From contig JAFABI010000046.1 in assembly GCA_023426125.1 (NCBI GenBank), positions 1-64,000 of the forward strand: a stretch of 64,000 bases of DNA. The letters are read 5' to 3'. This stretch comes from Bacillota bacterium. GTDB lineage: Bacteria; Bacillota; Clostridia; Acetivibrionales; DTU013. Position numbers and translations under genes: made by a program. Below are positions 1-8,848 of the stretch, one piece after another. Below the pieces are notes generated by a model. It made no database searches. It had not been told where the DNA came from and saw nothing but the letters and a program-made list of their open reading frames with translations. Position 1 is the stretch's first letter, and every line of letters starts with the position of its first letter.

Positions 1-163
1 ATATTAGTCACCCTCCGTATATTTGATTTGTGCCTTCATTTGTGGTGTTTCAGCACATTTCATATTTTACGTGAGGGTACTTAATTTTTCAAAGATCAAA
101 TTTCTTACTTACAGGAATGCTCCTAAATACTTGTAATGATTCATGTGTACATTAATCAGATTA

Positions 164-278
164 TTATGTAAAGAAATGTGAGAAGCTTTTTTGATAAACA
201 TCCATGCTTCAAAGAAAATCTTTACATAACGAAAGTCTTAACATAACCGTTCTTATGTAAATCTTTACATAAGAACGG
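164..278. repeat. Array of TTATGTAAA / TTTACATAA inverted motifs
   Basis: The 9-mer TTATGTAAA begins at about 164 and 253, and its reverse complement TTTACATAA lies at 221-229 and 264-272. The rightmost pair forms a perfect 15-bp inverted repeat (247-261 against 264-278) with a 2-nt centre, directly abutting the surviving tnpB tail. Inverted short motifs like these resemble binding arms of a site-specific recombinase at an element end, but no recombinase gene is adjacent. The rest of 1-285 holds nothing I can recognise. Confidence 0.5.
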
Positions 279-285
279 AAATTTT

Positions 286-411
286 AAATGGCCTCGCAAT
301 CCGGAACAAGCAAGACGGCTCACCCAACAGGAATTTCGGTGGTTGATGGAAGGGCTGACAATTGATCAACCCAAAGCAATCCGGGACGCAAAACCGGGTG
401 ACCTCTACTGA
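286..411 (+). pseudogene. tnpB: IS66-family tnpB, C-terminal fragment only
   Basis: Forty-one in-frame codons ending at TGA 409-411 translate to a peptide starting KWPRNPEQARRL and containing FRWLMEGLTIDQPKAI. This is the typical C-terminal tail of IS66 accessory protein TnpB. The upstream part of tnpB, all of tnpA and the left terminal inverted repeat are absent, so the element is truncated on its left side. The fragment sits in the expected place, about 76 nt before tnpC. The breakpoint lies near a strong 15-bp palindrome at 247-278. Confidence 0.8.
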
Positions 412-487
412 TAAAAAAGTGCTTAGAGATATTGATCTTACTGCATTTCAACTGGAATTTCCAGGTGAAATGTGGTACAATTATCTT

Positions 488-2077
488 ATGCAAAAGATAG
501 ATTTTACAGGGCTTACGCCAGATCAAATTGAATACGTTTCCACCCTGGAAAAAGCGGTGGAGAACCAGCAGATTCGTATCGACCAACTCACAGAGCTTCT
601 CGTTAAATCCCAAAAAGCTCTATACGGTCAATCCAGCGAAAAGCGGCGTTATGTTTTCGGTGAAGACAACGATCAGATTTCGCTTTTTAATGAAGCAGAA
701 GTCGAAGCGAACAACAAAGCAGAAGAGCCTACCGTACAGACTATTGTGGCCGCATACGAGAGAAAGCCCAAGAGAACCAAGGAAGAACTGGCGGAGACAG
801 TTCCTGTAGTGGAGGTCATTTGTGACCTTGACGAGGACAAACGCAGCTGCGGCATTTGTCACGCTGACCTTCGATACCTTGGCAAGGAATATGTCAGGGA
901 TGAACTTGAGATTATCCCCGCCCAGGTACGCATATTGAGGTATATTCGTTTCAATTATGTGTGTACCGTCTGCGAAAAGGAAACCGGAGATGCCAACATC
1001 GTCAAAGCACCGGTCCCAGCTCCGGTCATGAAACGCAGCTTCGCCTCTCCATCCACAGTTGCTTATGTCATGTATCAGAAATATGCCAACGGAATGCCTT
1101 TATACCGACAGGAGAAGGACTGGGCAAATCAGGGGGTGACACTTTCCAGAGCCACCCTAGCCAACTGGATTATACGGCCAAGCCATGAATGGCTTGAACC
1201 GATGTACAATGCCATTCAGAAATACTTGATTGCCGAACCGCTGATCCATGCGGATGAAAGCGTTCTTCAGGTATTGAAGGAGGAAGGCAGGAAAGCAACA
1301 ACAGAATCACGGATGTGGGTCTACACTTCCGGTCGAAGTCCGACTCCAGCTGTTTTGTTTGAATACCAGCCGACACGATCCGGTCAGCACGCCCGAAGGT
1401 TTCTACAGGGTTTTTCGGGTTACCTGCAGACGGATGGCTTTAGCGGCTACAATGCAGTACCAGACGTCATACATTGCGGATGTTTTGCTCATTTGCAGCG
1501 TAAGTTTGAAGAGGCAATCCCAGACGGAGCTGATGCAAAAGGTTCCAAGGCAGCGATTGGATATGATTATTGTAACCGTTTATTCGCCATGGACAAGAAA
1601 TGGGTGGAGTTATCCGCCGAAAAGCGGCATGAAGAGCGTCTTGAGAATATGAAGCCTCTTCTGGACGAATTCTGGCAATGGGTGCAACTATTAAATCCGC
1701 TGCCGAACTCTAATCTTGGGAAAGCTGTCACCTATGCGTTGAATCAAAAGGAGTCATTGAACAATTTTCTGCTGGATGGACGGATTGATCTTTCCAACAA
1801 TCGTGCAGAAAATGCCATTCGTCCTTATGTCACAGGCAGAAAAAACTGGCTGTTTGCAGACACAACCCGCGGGGCCAAAGCCAGCGCCATTGCCTATAGC
1901 ATGATTGAGTCTGCCAAAGCGAATCAACTCAATCCATATATGTATTTGGTATATCTGCTTACAAAATTGCCGAGCTTAAAAGAATTGACGCAAGAATCCC
2001 TGATACCTTTTCTGCCATGGTCGGCTGAATTGCCTTCCTGGTGCCACAACGATTTACGCAAGGCACCCCAAGATTAA
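488..2077 (+). CDS. tnpC: IS66-family transposase TnpC
   Basis: This is the DDE transposase of an IS66-family element, which would cut and join element ends. The 529-residue product is full length for the family. It has an N-terminal leucine-rich coiled segment (residues 1-50), a CxxC...CxxC zinc-binding module (C121, C124, C159, C162), then the catalytic core with D256 in HADES, D316 in LQTDGFSGY and E441 in LSNNRAENAIRPY. I chose ATG 488 because homologous proteins begin MQKIDF-like; in-frame codons upstream to 362 lie beyond the tnpB stop region. The accessory genes tnpA and most of tnpB are missing, so the element is probably immobile by itself even though tnpC is open. Confidence 0.93.
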   Translation: MQKIDFTGLTPDQIEYVSTLEKAVENQQIRIDQLTELLVKSQKALYGQSSEKRRYVFGEDNDQISLFNEAEVEANNKAEEPTVQTIVAAYERKPKRTKEELAETVPVVEVICDLDEDKRSCGICHADLRYLGKEYVRDELEIIPAQVRILRYIRFNYVCTVCEKETGDANIVKAPVPAPVMKRSFASPSTVAYVMYQKYANGMPLYRQEKDWANQGVTLSRATLANWIIRPSHEWLEPMYNAIQKYLIAEPLIHADESVLQVLKEEGRKATTESRMWVYTSGRSPTPAVLFEYQPTRSGQHARRFLQGFSGYLQTDGFSGYNAVPDVIHCGCFAHLQRKFEEAIPDGADAKGSKAAIGYDYCNRLFAMDKKWVELSAEKRHEERLENMKPLLDEFWQWVQLLNPLPNSNLGKAVTYALNQKESLNNFLLDGRIDLSNNRAENAIRPYVTGRKNWLFADTTRGAKASAIAYSMIESAKANQLNPYMYLVYLLTKLPSLKELTQESLIPFLPWSAELPSWCHNDLRKAPQD

Positions 2078-2085
2078 GCGCTTAC
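2060..2085. mobile_element. Right terminal inverted repeat of the IS66 remnant
   Basis: The sequence ending in AAGCGCTTAC at 2076-2085 reads GTAAGCGCTTAATC on the opposite strand. That matches the GTAAGCG start typical of IS66-family ends, and it overlaps the tnpC stop as usual. No matching left copy occurs in 1-285, consistent with left truncation. The 226 bases that follow (2086-2311) hold no recognisable gene. Confidence 0.65.
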
Positions 2086-2311
2086 GTCTGTTGCTCGGCC
2101 TTTGCCGTTCATACTGATTTTATCCGTAATGCAAACAAAAACCACACCATTAAATTGTACTGTTAAATAATTATAAAAAGCTTGGTACCTGTAGAAAATG
2201 GCGAACGACTAGAAAGGATTGACTTAAGGTAAATTCAGGTAAAAATTATGCAGGACAACGTAGTTGCCATAACTTGGATACCTGCAAGCTTGAGCTTTAT
2301 TATTGCATGGA

Positions 2312-3208
2312 TTACTTAGCCCCTGAAAACTGTTTTTGAAACTGCTTTGGTGAAATGCTCCTGAAATGCCGGAATTGCTTGATAAAATAGTTGGAATCAG
2401 AGAAGCCTGTTTTCAAGGCTACTTCAGTTATATTCATATTCATGGTCATAAGTAGCTTTTCTGCTTCCGTTATCCTTACATAATTCAGGTACTCGGTAAA
2501 GGTTTTGCCGGTAATAGCCTTGAAACGCCTTGAGAAGTAGCTGTAGCTCATGCTGCAGATTCTGGCTACTTCTTTTGCAGTAATCTCATATTGATAGTTT
2601 TCATCCAGATAATCAAATACCTTTTGCAGAATTTTGATCTCATTCTCCTTTAGAGCATAACGGACATCCATATTTATCCCCTTGCTCTGCCAACTTCGCA
2701 GGATCCATAAAAAAATACGGCAGATATGAGTACGTATAGCCAATTCGTAACAGTAATCAAGATTCTTGAATTCTTCATAAATCTGCCTTACAAGCAAAGA
2801 AATATCGGTAGTTTCCATTTCCTTTCTCGTAAAAACCTTCTGGAGGGATGCTTTTGCCATTGTAAAAGGAAGCAGATACTTTGATTCAAAAACAGTTCTT
2901 TTAGCTGTATAAAGAATCTCCGGATCAAACTTAATAACAATATAACCGGTACCCTCGTCACAGTCACTAAATATTGAATGGACTTCACGGGCGTTGATCA
3001 AAACGAGGTCGCCTTCCTTGAAAAAGTAATTGGCTCCCCCCAGAGTCACTCTGGCTTTTCCCGAAAGGGAATAAAGCATTTCTATATAATAATGCCAGTG
3101 GGCACCTGCCATAATTTCCCTGCCTTCTACATGCTGATAGTGGCAAGAAAAAAGGCATTTAACACCTCCCAATCCAGGTCTGATTAGCTCGAAATAAGGC
3201 TCGGACAT
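2312..3208 (-). CDS. AraC-family regulator with cupin sensor domain
   Basis: This is a 298-residue cytoplasmic transcription factor. The N-terminal half has a cupin-type sugar-binding fold signature (HYHIEMLYSLSGKARVTLGG, then FKEGDLVLINAREVHS). The C-terminal ~100 residues carry two helix-turn-helix motifs of the AraC/XylS type, ending in SNYFIKQFRHFRSISPKQF. The start is set by GGAGGTAAT five bases before ATG at 3208; a longer reading to 3232 lacks such a site. It stands alone between the IS66 end and a broken MerR gene. The family usually controls carbohydrate genes in response to a sugar; the target here is unknown. Confidence 0.85.
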   Translation of the reverse strand: MSEPYFELIRPGLGGVKCLFSCHYQHVEGREIMAGAHWHYYIEMLYSLSGKARVTLGGANYFFKEGDLVLINAREVHSIFSDCDEGTGYIVIKFDPEILYTAKRTVFESKYLLPFTMAKASLQKVFTRKEMETTDISLLVRQIYEEFKNLDYCYELAIRTHICRIFLWILRSWQSKGINMDVRYALKENEIKILQKVFDYLDENYQYEITAKEVARICSMSYSYFSRRFKAITGKTFTEYLNYVRITEAEKLLMTMNMNITEVALKTGFSDSNYFIKQFRHFRSISPKQFQKQFSGAK

Positions 3209-3280
3209 ATTACCTCCAATACTTGAAGGCAAATATTTACTAGTTTTAAATATAATTATTATATAATAAATCCGGACACT

Positions 3281-4582
3281 TTGGTATTGTTTTTATTATA
3301 TTCTACGATTCGGAATATAATCAACACATTTATTTCACGCTTGAAAGAAAGCATCCATCAAGATATTAAGTTGAACCTACTGGACGATACCGCCCTGTTG
3401 GAAGCAGTGGACGCGCTGACTGTGCAGAAAATTCCGCTCAAAGAAGAAAAAATGGCGGCAGATTTGAAACAAGCAAGCGAGAAACTGAATAAGCTCACCG
3501 ACCGAGATGTGCGAATTATTTATCTACCACCGATGACGGTAGCTTCTGTACACATTATCGGACAAGATGCCAACGGAGAACATGCAGAATACACCTGCGC
3601 TGTTATAATAGACGAATTTATCAATAAAACAAACCTAAAAGAGATATACCCCGCTGCCAGAAGTTTTGGATTCAATAACCCGGACGGCATAGATGACAAT
3701 GACCCTGCTCACGGCTTTGAGCGATGGATTTCTATTCCTGACGATATGGATGTACCCGCGCCGTTGGTGAAAAAACATCTCGATGGCGGGATGTACGCCG
3801 CTCATGTGATTCCATTTGGGGCATGGGATGAGGGTTGGATGCCGCTTTATAATTGGGTTGACGAAAATAACGACCGTTATGTAGGTCGCTGGAGTACGAT
3901 TGACGGCGTGTGCGGTTGGATTGAAGAACACTTGAATTATTGGGATTGGAATGATACTTATGATGGTAAAGCTGTCAATCAGGTTGACTTGCTTATGCCC
4001 ATAAAACCGAGATTTGCCGCAAATACTAAACACCCACAGGAAAGCATCATCGACACATTCTACTATAATGGTATCCCTGTCGAGGTCGTGAAATGGAGTG
4101 ATACGATTTGGTGCGGCAAAATCGGGTATGCGGAGAATAATACGGACGAACCTGATGTCGATCCTATTTTAAATGGCTTTATGACACTTGATGCAACGAT
4201 AATGAATGAGAGAATCGAACCTGACTGGGATGTATGCATTAGCATCAATTACTTTTCAAAAGAATGCCCAAAAGGGGTGATGTTTGGAGACCTTGTCGGC
4301 ACGGAAAACCAGCTGGAATGTTTTGATGTGTACAAACTCCCTACCGGACAGTATTTGCGCCTTGCAATTAATGATGATAGTGCCAAAGCTCTCGGTTCTC
4401 AGCCGTGGGAGGGCGGTATTCCTCCATATGAGTGGGTTGGCGAACAGCTTGCACCGCAATTCGGATATCGATACGGTGATGATCATTTGCCTGTGTTTGA
4501 ATACTACGGGTACTACAACACTGGCAAGAACGCGCATGAATTCCGCTATTTATATGTGTCTATAGAAAAAATAGCAAAATAA
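3281..4582 (+). pseudogene. MerR-family regulator lacking its HTH: tandem effector-binding domains
   Basis: About 433 codons remain open. The product has no MerR winged helix. It begins in what looks like the linker (FISRLKESIHQDIKLNLLDD) and then shows two consecutive GyrI/effector-binding-like domains, with YLPPMTVASVHIIG and GFNNPDGIDDNDPAHGFERW in the first and YYNGIPVEVVKWSDTIW in the second. No ribosome binding site precedes the first possible start codons (TTG/GTG near 3281), and the region upstream is AT-rich and non-coding. I read it as a 5'-truncated MerR-type regulator. It could still be made as a stand-alone binding protein from an internal ATG. The next genes carry related domains, suggesting old tandem duplication. 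Confidence 0.65.
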
Positions 4583-4596
4583 TCGAAATCAACCAC

Positions 4597-4627
4597 TTGA
4601 CTCTGCCGTTGGGAAACAGTTTATACT
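4597..4627 (+). promoter_or_regulatory. MerR-type promoter with 19-bp spacer
   Basis: TTGACT (4597-4602) and TATACT (4622-4627) are separated by 19 bp instead of 17, the over-long spacing characteristic of promoters that MerR-family regulators activate by untwisting DNA. The spacer has weak dyad symmetry (CTCTG... against ...ACAG). It leads directly into a MerR reading frame at 4659, consistent with former autoregulation. Confidence 0.6.
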
Positions 4628-4658
4628 ATACTTATACCAATGGCAGGGAGGACATTAT

Positions 4659-4814
4659 ATGAACGAGTTAATAAAAATTAGGGATGTGTCAACGAAATAC
4701 GATATATCTGCGCGTTCACTTCGTTATTACGAGGACATGGGACTTATAACAAGCACCAGGAGCGACGATTACGCATACAGGTTGTATGACGAAGCTGGGG
4801 CTTCTGTCATTTGA
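4659..4814 (+). pseudogene. MerR HTH fragment, frameshifted
   Basis: A good ribosome binding site (GGGAGG) precedes ATG 4659. The 51-residue reading frame opens as a MerR winged helix (MNELIKIRDVSTKYDIS, then LRYYEDMGLI and YRLYDEAG), but stops at 4812-4814 instead of continuing into the rest of the DNA-binding domain, linker and effector domain. The downstream effector-domain sequence is in another frame (from 4786). A deletion and frame change has therefore removed most of the original regulator. The short peptide lacks the second half of the winged helix and the dimerising helix and should not bind DNA normally. Confidence 0.75.
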
Positions 4815-5241
4815 AGAAATCTTTGGCGGCGGTAGTTTCAAACCGTGGATGGAAACTCATCAGCATTTATTCAAACCGGTCATTTTTGATTGCCCTGATT
4901 TTCTGTATGGAAAAGACGGCAAAGCCGCATGGATTTGGGCGCTAAAAGACGAAGTGACCCAAGTTGATACCCATCCGTATGAAATTATAGAATACTCCAG
5001 TGGGCTATATGCAATTGCGGTTAGCGTAGACGGTGATGGGGAAAGTCACAATAGAGTGAGAAGCAAGATGGAAAAATGGCTTGAAAGCACAAATTTCATT
5101 ATTGACAACGACCGCGAATTGATGGGGCATATGATTTATGTAGACGATGAGATTAAAGAAGGGCTTGGCTATCATCAAATGAATCTTTATGCGCCGATAA
5201 AATTAAAAAGCGGTCAACATGGAAAGGAACAAGAAAAATGA
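4786..5241 (+). pseudogene. Effector-binding (GyrI-like) domain remnant of the same MerR gene
   Basis: This 151-codon frame encodes the C-terminal part of an effector-binding domain (FKPVIFDCPDFLYGKDGKAA, AIAVSVDGDGESHNRV, LGYHQMNLYAPIKLK). It overlaps the MerR HTH fragment in a different frame, and its apparent ATG at 4786 has no ribosome binding site. It is best read as the 3' half of the damaged MerR gene starting at 4659. It ends in an ATGA overlap with the next gene (5238), so translation of that gene may once have been coupled to it. Confidence 0.65.
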
Positions 5242-5807
5242 ACATTTTAAAAGCTAAAAAAACCATGCAAGATCAAGGAATACCTGATGAAACTATAACT
5301 CGATTTAATGTCCCCGATCTTAAGGGGAATCTACCGGAACCAAGAATCCTTTTCGTTGAGCAGATGGATAAGCTGTTGACAAAAAAACAATGTCTTTCAA
5401 TCATGGAGAATCAAGGTTGTTGTAAAGGTGGTAAACGCGACAAAGACTGTAAGGCGTTCGGAAAAGAACATAAAGACAAGCCCTTGGCTGAAAAACTAGC
5501 TCTGATTTTTACTGTTGAATATATGATGTCCCCTGTGTTAAACAAGGATGGTACTTTTACAATATCTTGGGGAGGTCATCAAAATGGCGTACATACCGGA
5601 AAAACAACCTGTTCATGCGGTACGATAAAAAAATTAAAGCAACCGTTTTCAGTATCGTCAACATACTGCGGTTGCTGTGCGGGACACTTTCTATATCATT
5701 ACCAAAATGCGTTGGGAGTGAAATTGCGGTTAAAAGAGATTGCTTCATCGCCGCTGAATACAAACGGAGACAAACCTTGCTCGTTTACTTTTGAAATTGT
5801 TGAATAA
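5238..5807 (+). CDS. Cysteine-rich uncharacterised protein
   Basis: A 189-residue soluble protein with no signal peptide or membrane segment. Eleven cysteines cluster in three groups: a KKQCLSIMENQGCCKGG stretch with a further DKDC, a TTCSCGTIKKL stretch, and STYCGCCAGHFLYHYQ. The arrangement suggests metal binding or redox chemistry; I do not recognise a named family with confidence (it may belong to a DUF6144-like group). The start overlaps the preceding effector-domain remnant by four bases (ATGA), so the two were probably one transcription unit with the upstream MerR regulator. A hairpin terminator follows at 5824. Confidence 0.6.
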   Translation: MNILKAKKTMQDQGIPDETITRFNVPDLKGNLPEPRILFVEQMDKLLTKKQCLSIMENQGCCKGGKRDKDCKAFGKEHKDKPLAEKLALIFTVEYMMSPVLNKDGTFTISWGGHQNGVHTGKTTCSCGTIKKLKQPFSVSSTYCGCCAGHFLYHYQNALGVKLRLKEIASSPLNTNGDKPCSFTFEIVE

Positions 5808-5823
5808 GCAGTTGAATTGTTGA

Positions 5824-5859
5824 GCCGCTGAGTGATTTCAAAAGCATCCAGCGGTTTTT
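5824..5859 (+). terminator. Rho-independent terminator
   Basis: CCGCTG (5825-5830) pairs with CAGCGG (5849-5854), followed by TTTTTG. It closes the transcription unit ending at 5807. Confidence 0.75.
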
Positions 5860-5892
5860 GTTATAAAATAAAAAATATTTTTTCTAAACCAA

Positions 5893-5923
5893 TTGACATT
5901 GTCCTTAGGACAACCGCTATACT
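5893..5923 (+). promoter_or_regulatory. MerR-type promoter with 19-bp spacer and central palindrome
   Basis: TTGACA (5893-5898) and TATACT (5918-5923) are 19 bp apart. The spacer contains the perfect odd palindrome TGTCCTTAGGACA (5900-5912), the expected operator position and form for a MerR-family activator. It drives the MerR-type gene starting at 5945, so autoregulation is likely. Confidence 0.8.
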
Positions 5924-5944
5924 ATTAACAAGGCGGTGAAATTG

Positions 5945-8563
5945 ATGGGCGAATTATGCATAACCGAAGCCGTAAAACAGTTCGGCGTAACGCCAAAAAC
6001 GTTGCGCTATTATGAGCGCGTCGGCCTATTGGAAGCTAAACGCGCGGATAATAACAATTACAGGTATTATGACGAAACGGAAGTCGAACGAATCAAGCAA
6101 ATCATGATACTCCGTAAAATGCAGATTTCGATTAAGGATATTATCCGTATTTATGAGAACGAGGACATGAGTATGGTCGTTGAAGTGTTTGTCAATCGCA
6201 TAAATGCTCTTGATGAAGAAATCGGAGCATTGACCGAACTTAAACGCATCACAAACGATTTCTTACAAACCATGCTCAAAAACGGTGTAACAAAAATCTC
6301 TGCGCTGCCTATCCTATATGACCAAATGGAAAAACAGCTTGATACGCTGGAAAGGGTTAAGTCTATGAATTACACGGAACTTTCGGCGTTATCGGACAAA
6401 CTGGCAAAGCCTTTGGAATCATCAATATTTTCTCTGCCATCTATGCGCGTCCTTTCGTCGGTGCGTAAAAACGGTACATCCGACCCGGACGGCTTCTGGC
6501 GTTGGGTACAAATGAAAAGGTTGCCGCATGGCGAACCGGGCCAACATGAGCGATTTGAGTTTCAAACTGAGGCGGGCGATGTTTTTATACAGCGTGTACC
6601 GGACGATTTTACTAACGACAGTGTATATTTGGATTTTATCTTTGACGGCGGATTGTTCGCAACGGTAAATGTTTATCTTGACGAGGATTTAGGCGAACGG
6701 TTCCGTTCTCTTGTGAAAAGTTTTGACAACAACAAGTTTTATGAGGTTGACTATACGCATGAGGGTGAACTGCGCCATCCGGCTATGTTGGAAAACCTGA
6801 TCTCCCCCGATGATAAGCGGGAACTTGTCGCTCTGTTTGTGCCTGTCAAAAAACGGATGGCCGACCACACGCTTTTTGATAAGCCTGTAGAGTTGTCGCC
6901 GGATTCTATCACAATATCGGAAATAGAAGCGGCAAACCCGGTGTTGTGGGAAGTTGATGTGCCGCTGGACAAACTGACGCCAATAAACAACCCGCATTAT
7001 AAAGTTTTGGATAACGGCGTAGTAGAATACATCGGTTGGGTATTAACAAGGGTATTAAGCACAAATGTGTCGGTTAAGCTGCCTTTCCGTGTGGACATTG
7101 AGTTTCGGGTCGAGAGGGACGATCATTTGCGTTATGGCGCTTCCGGGAGCAGCCTTCGTATTTATTATGGAAATCACGGACTTGACCATAATTTTCCGTT
7201 TGGCATTAACATAGGAGATGAGGAAGCTGCTCAATTTCATCAGCCTATTTTTCGAGATGTATTTAATATTCCAAAGCAAGGGAGAATCATCAAGGGTGAG
7301 TACAACCACCTAACATGGATAATCGGTGAAAAGCATTTGTCTTGTATCATAAACGGTGAGGTACGCTATTGCGGTGTAAACTTCCCGTATATGGCACTTG
7401 ATTTGAGCCGCGAGGAAGCTCGTCCTATAATCATCGGCTCTGAACGGATGAAATATATTCGCTCTATCCGAGTTTCCCAACTTGAGTACACACCAAAAAA
7501 TAAAATCAAGAAAGAGGAGCTTGTTATGATTAACAAACAAAACAACAACATCATTCCCGTTATCCACCGCCTTGTCACTGATGAATACGGCGAAAACTAC
7601 TGGTTCAACGGATGCGCTAAATATGTTATGGAGTGCTTGGGCGAGCCCGACTATGACTACTGGTTTTTCGCAGGGCTGACGGGTGACGTGTTCACACAGC
7701 ATTACAGCTATACCAATTTTTCGAGTGATTCTGCATCAGGTTATTTATTGGAAGAAAATTCTGACCGATTTGTTGAAGACACCTTTCTCAAATGTGGATA
7801 TGCTGCTACCTATGTTCACCGCGAGGAGATGCTGAAGAATACCGAAATGTATCTGCAAACACTGATTGCCTATATCGACAAAGGAATCCCTGTCATCAGG
7901 TGCGGGGGCAGCACGGGTGTATTTGTCGGATATGAGGACTATGGGAAAATTCTGCTCTACATCACAGGCAATAAGAGCGAGCCGGAGCGGATAGAATTAG
8001 ACAAGGTGTTTGAAGCCAAACCTTTTCACGGTTACGAATATGCAAGCGGCTGGATTTTTGTGGGCGACAAAAAGGAGAATCGTCCGCTTGCCGAAATATA
8101 TCGCAAGGCGATAAAAGACATTATCCCTATACAAAGTATAGGGACGAACACTTACTGTTTCGGATCAGAAGCGTTCCGAGCTTGGGCGCGGGATATTGAA
8201 AATGGTAAATTCGACAGGATGACCATCGAAGAATTTGATACATGGTGTGATTATACCAATTATATATGCGTCCTCGCCACCAACGGAAGCTGCTGTCATG
8301 AGTTTTTGAAACGGGCGCGAGAATTGAACCCGGACATGGACTATTTGAATGAAATCAGCACGTTGTATCGTAGATTAGCTGAGATGTGGGGTGGTGACAA
8401 TACCCGAAACGATCCCGACAATTTAGAAGCTCTCGGCGGCGGGTTTAACGTGACGTTTGAAGTGTTGCAAGACAAAGAAAGGCGCGGCAAAATTGCCACT
8501 AAAATCTGTGAGTTCGCTGATTTGACAGATAGGATTGTGCAGGTTCTGAAGGTGAATATGTAA
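5945..8563 (+). CDS. Multi-domain MerR regulator fused to a papain-like/BtrH-like domain
   Basis: The 872-residue protein is far longer than ordinary MerR regulators (about 120-280). Residues 1-70 are the MerR winged helix (VTPKTLRYYERVGLL), and 75-115 form the dimerising coiled coil. Residues ~140-330 look like an effector-binding module. Residues ~350-500 look like a concanavalin-type beta-sandwich (HLTWIIGEKHLSCIINGEV). Residues 528-872 resemble the BtrH/papain-like fold, with C557 in WFNGCAKYV and a GVFVGYEDYG strand. An in-frame ATG at 7526 has its own AGGAG seven bases upstream, so the last 345 residues may also be made separately. The start at 5945 was chosen by spacing from AGGCGGTG. 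The function of the C-terminal part is unknown; the fold assignments are by eye. Confidence 0.7.
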   Translation: MGELCITEAVKQFGVTPKTLRYYERVGLLEAKRADNNNYRYYDETEVERIKQIMILRKMQISIKDIIRIYENEDMSMVVEVFVNRINALDEEIGALTELKRITNDFLQTMLKNGVTKISALPILYDQMEKQLDTLERVKSMNYTELSALSDKLAKPLESSIFSLPSMRVLSSVRKNGTSDPDGFWRWVQMKRLPHGEPGQHERFEFQTEAGDVFIQRVPDDFTNDSVYLDFIFDGGLFATVNVYLDEDLGERFRSLVKSFDNNKFYEVDYTHEGELRHPAMLENLISPDDKRELVALFVPVKKRMADHTLFDKPVELSPDSITISEIEAANPVLWEVDVPLDKLTPINNPHYKVLDNGVVEYIGWVLTRVLSTNVSVKLPFRVDIEFRVERDDHLRYGASGSSLRIYYGNHGLDHNFPFGINIGDEEAAQFHQPIFRDVFNIPKQGRIIKGEYNHLTWIIGEKHLSCIINGEVRYCGVNFPYMALDLSREEARPIIIGSERMKYIRSIRVSQLEYTPKNKIKKEELVMINKQNNNIIPVIHRLVTDEYGENYWFNGCAKYVMECLGEPDYDYWFFAGLTGDVFTQHYSYTNFSSDSASGYLLEENSDRFVEDTFLKCGYAATYVHREEMLKNTEMYLQTLIAYIDKGIPVIRCGGSTGVFVGYEDYGKILLYITGNKSEPERIELDKVFEAKPFHGYEYASGWIFVGDKKENRPLAEIYRKAIKDIIPIQSIGTNTYCFGSEAFRAWARDIENGKFDRMTIEEFDTWCDYTNYICVLATNGSCCHEFLKRARELNPDMDYLNEISTLYRRLAEMWGGDNTRNDPDNLEALGGGFNVTFEVLQDKERRGKIATKICEFADLTDRIVQVLKVNM

Positions 8564-8797
8564 TATAGATATTTCGAGAAAGAATGGATATAAACACAGC
8601 GATTTCTGGATATAAACCTTTCGTGAAAAGGTGCAACCATTTGAAACCGCTTGTTTTAAATCTACCTACCGTGAAATTGTATCAATAAGCGGGTAGTTAG
8701 ACAGTAGAGGAGAGGGGACTCGAATTTACAATATTATTTAAACTGGCCAAATTGAGCAATACATGGCATAGAACTAATAAAAAAATGTTTTTTTATG

Positions 8798-8848
8798 TAA
8801 AATGTTGGTTAATGAACTATTAAAAATACTTCATTAACCAACATTTTA
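8798..8848. repeat. Perfect 19-bp inverted repeat
   Basis: Positions 8798-8816 are the exact reverse complement of 8830-8848, with a 13-nt AT-rich loop. It could be a bidirectional terminator without a strong U-tract, or an element end. The surrounding stretch 8564-9083 has no recognisable gene. Confidence 0.7.

Noticed and set aside
320..613. 97-codon minus-strand frame over the tnpC start
   Set aside because: Antisense to the tnpB tail and tnpC; no ribosome site and no family resemblance.
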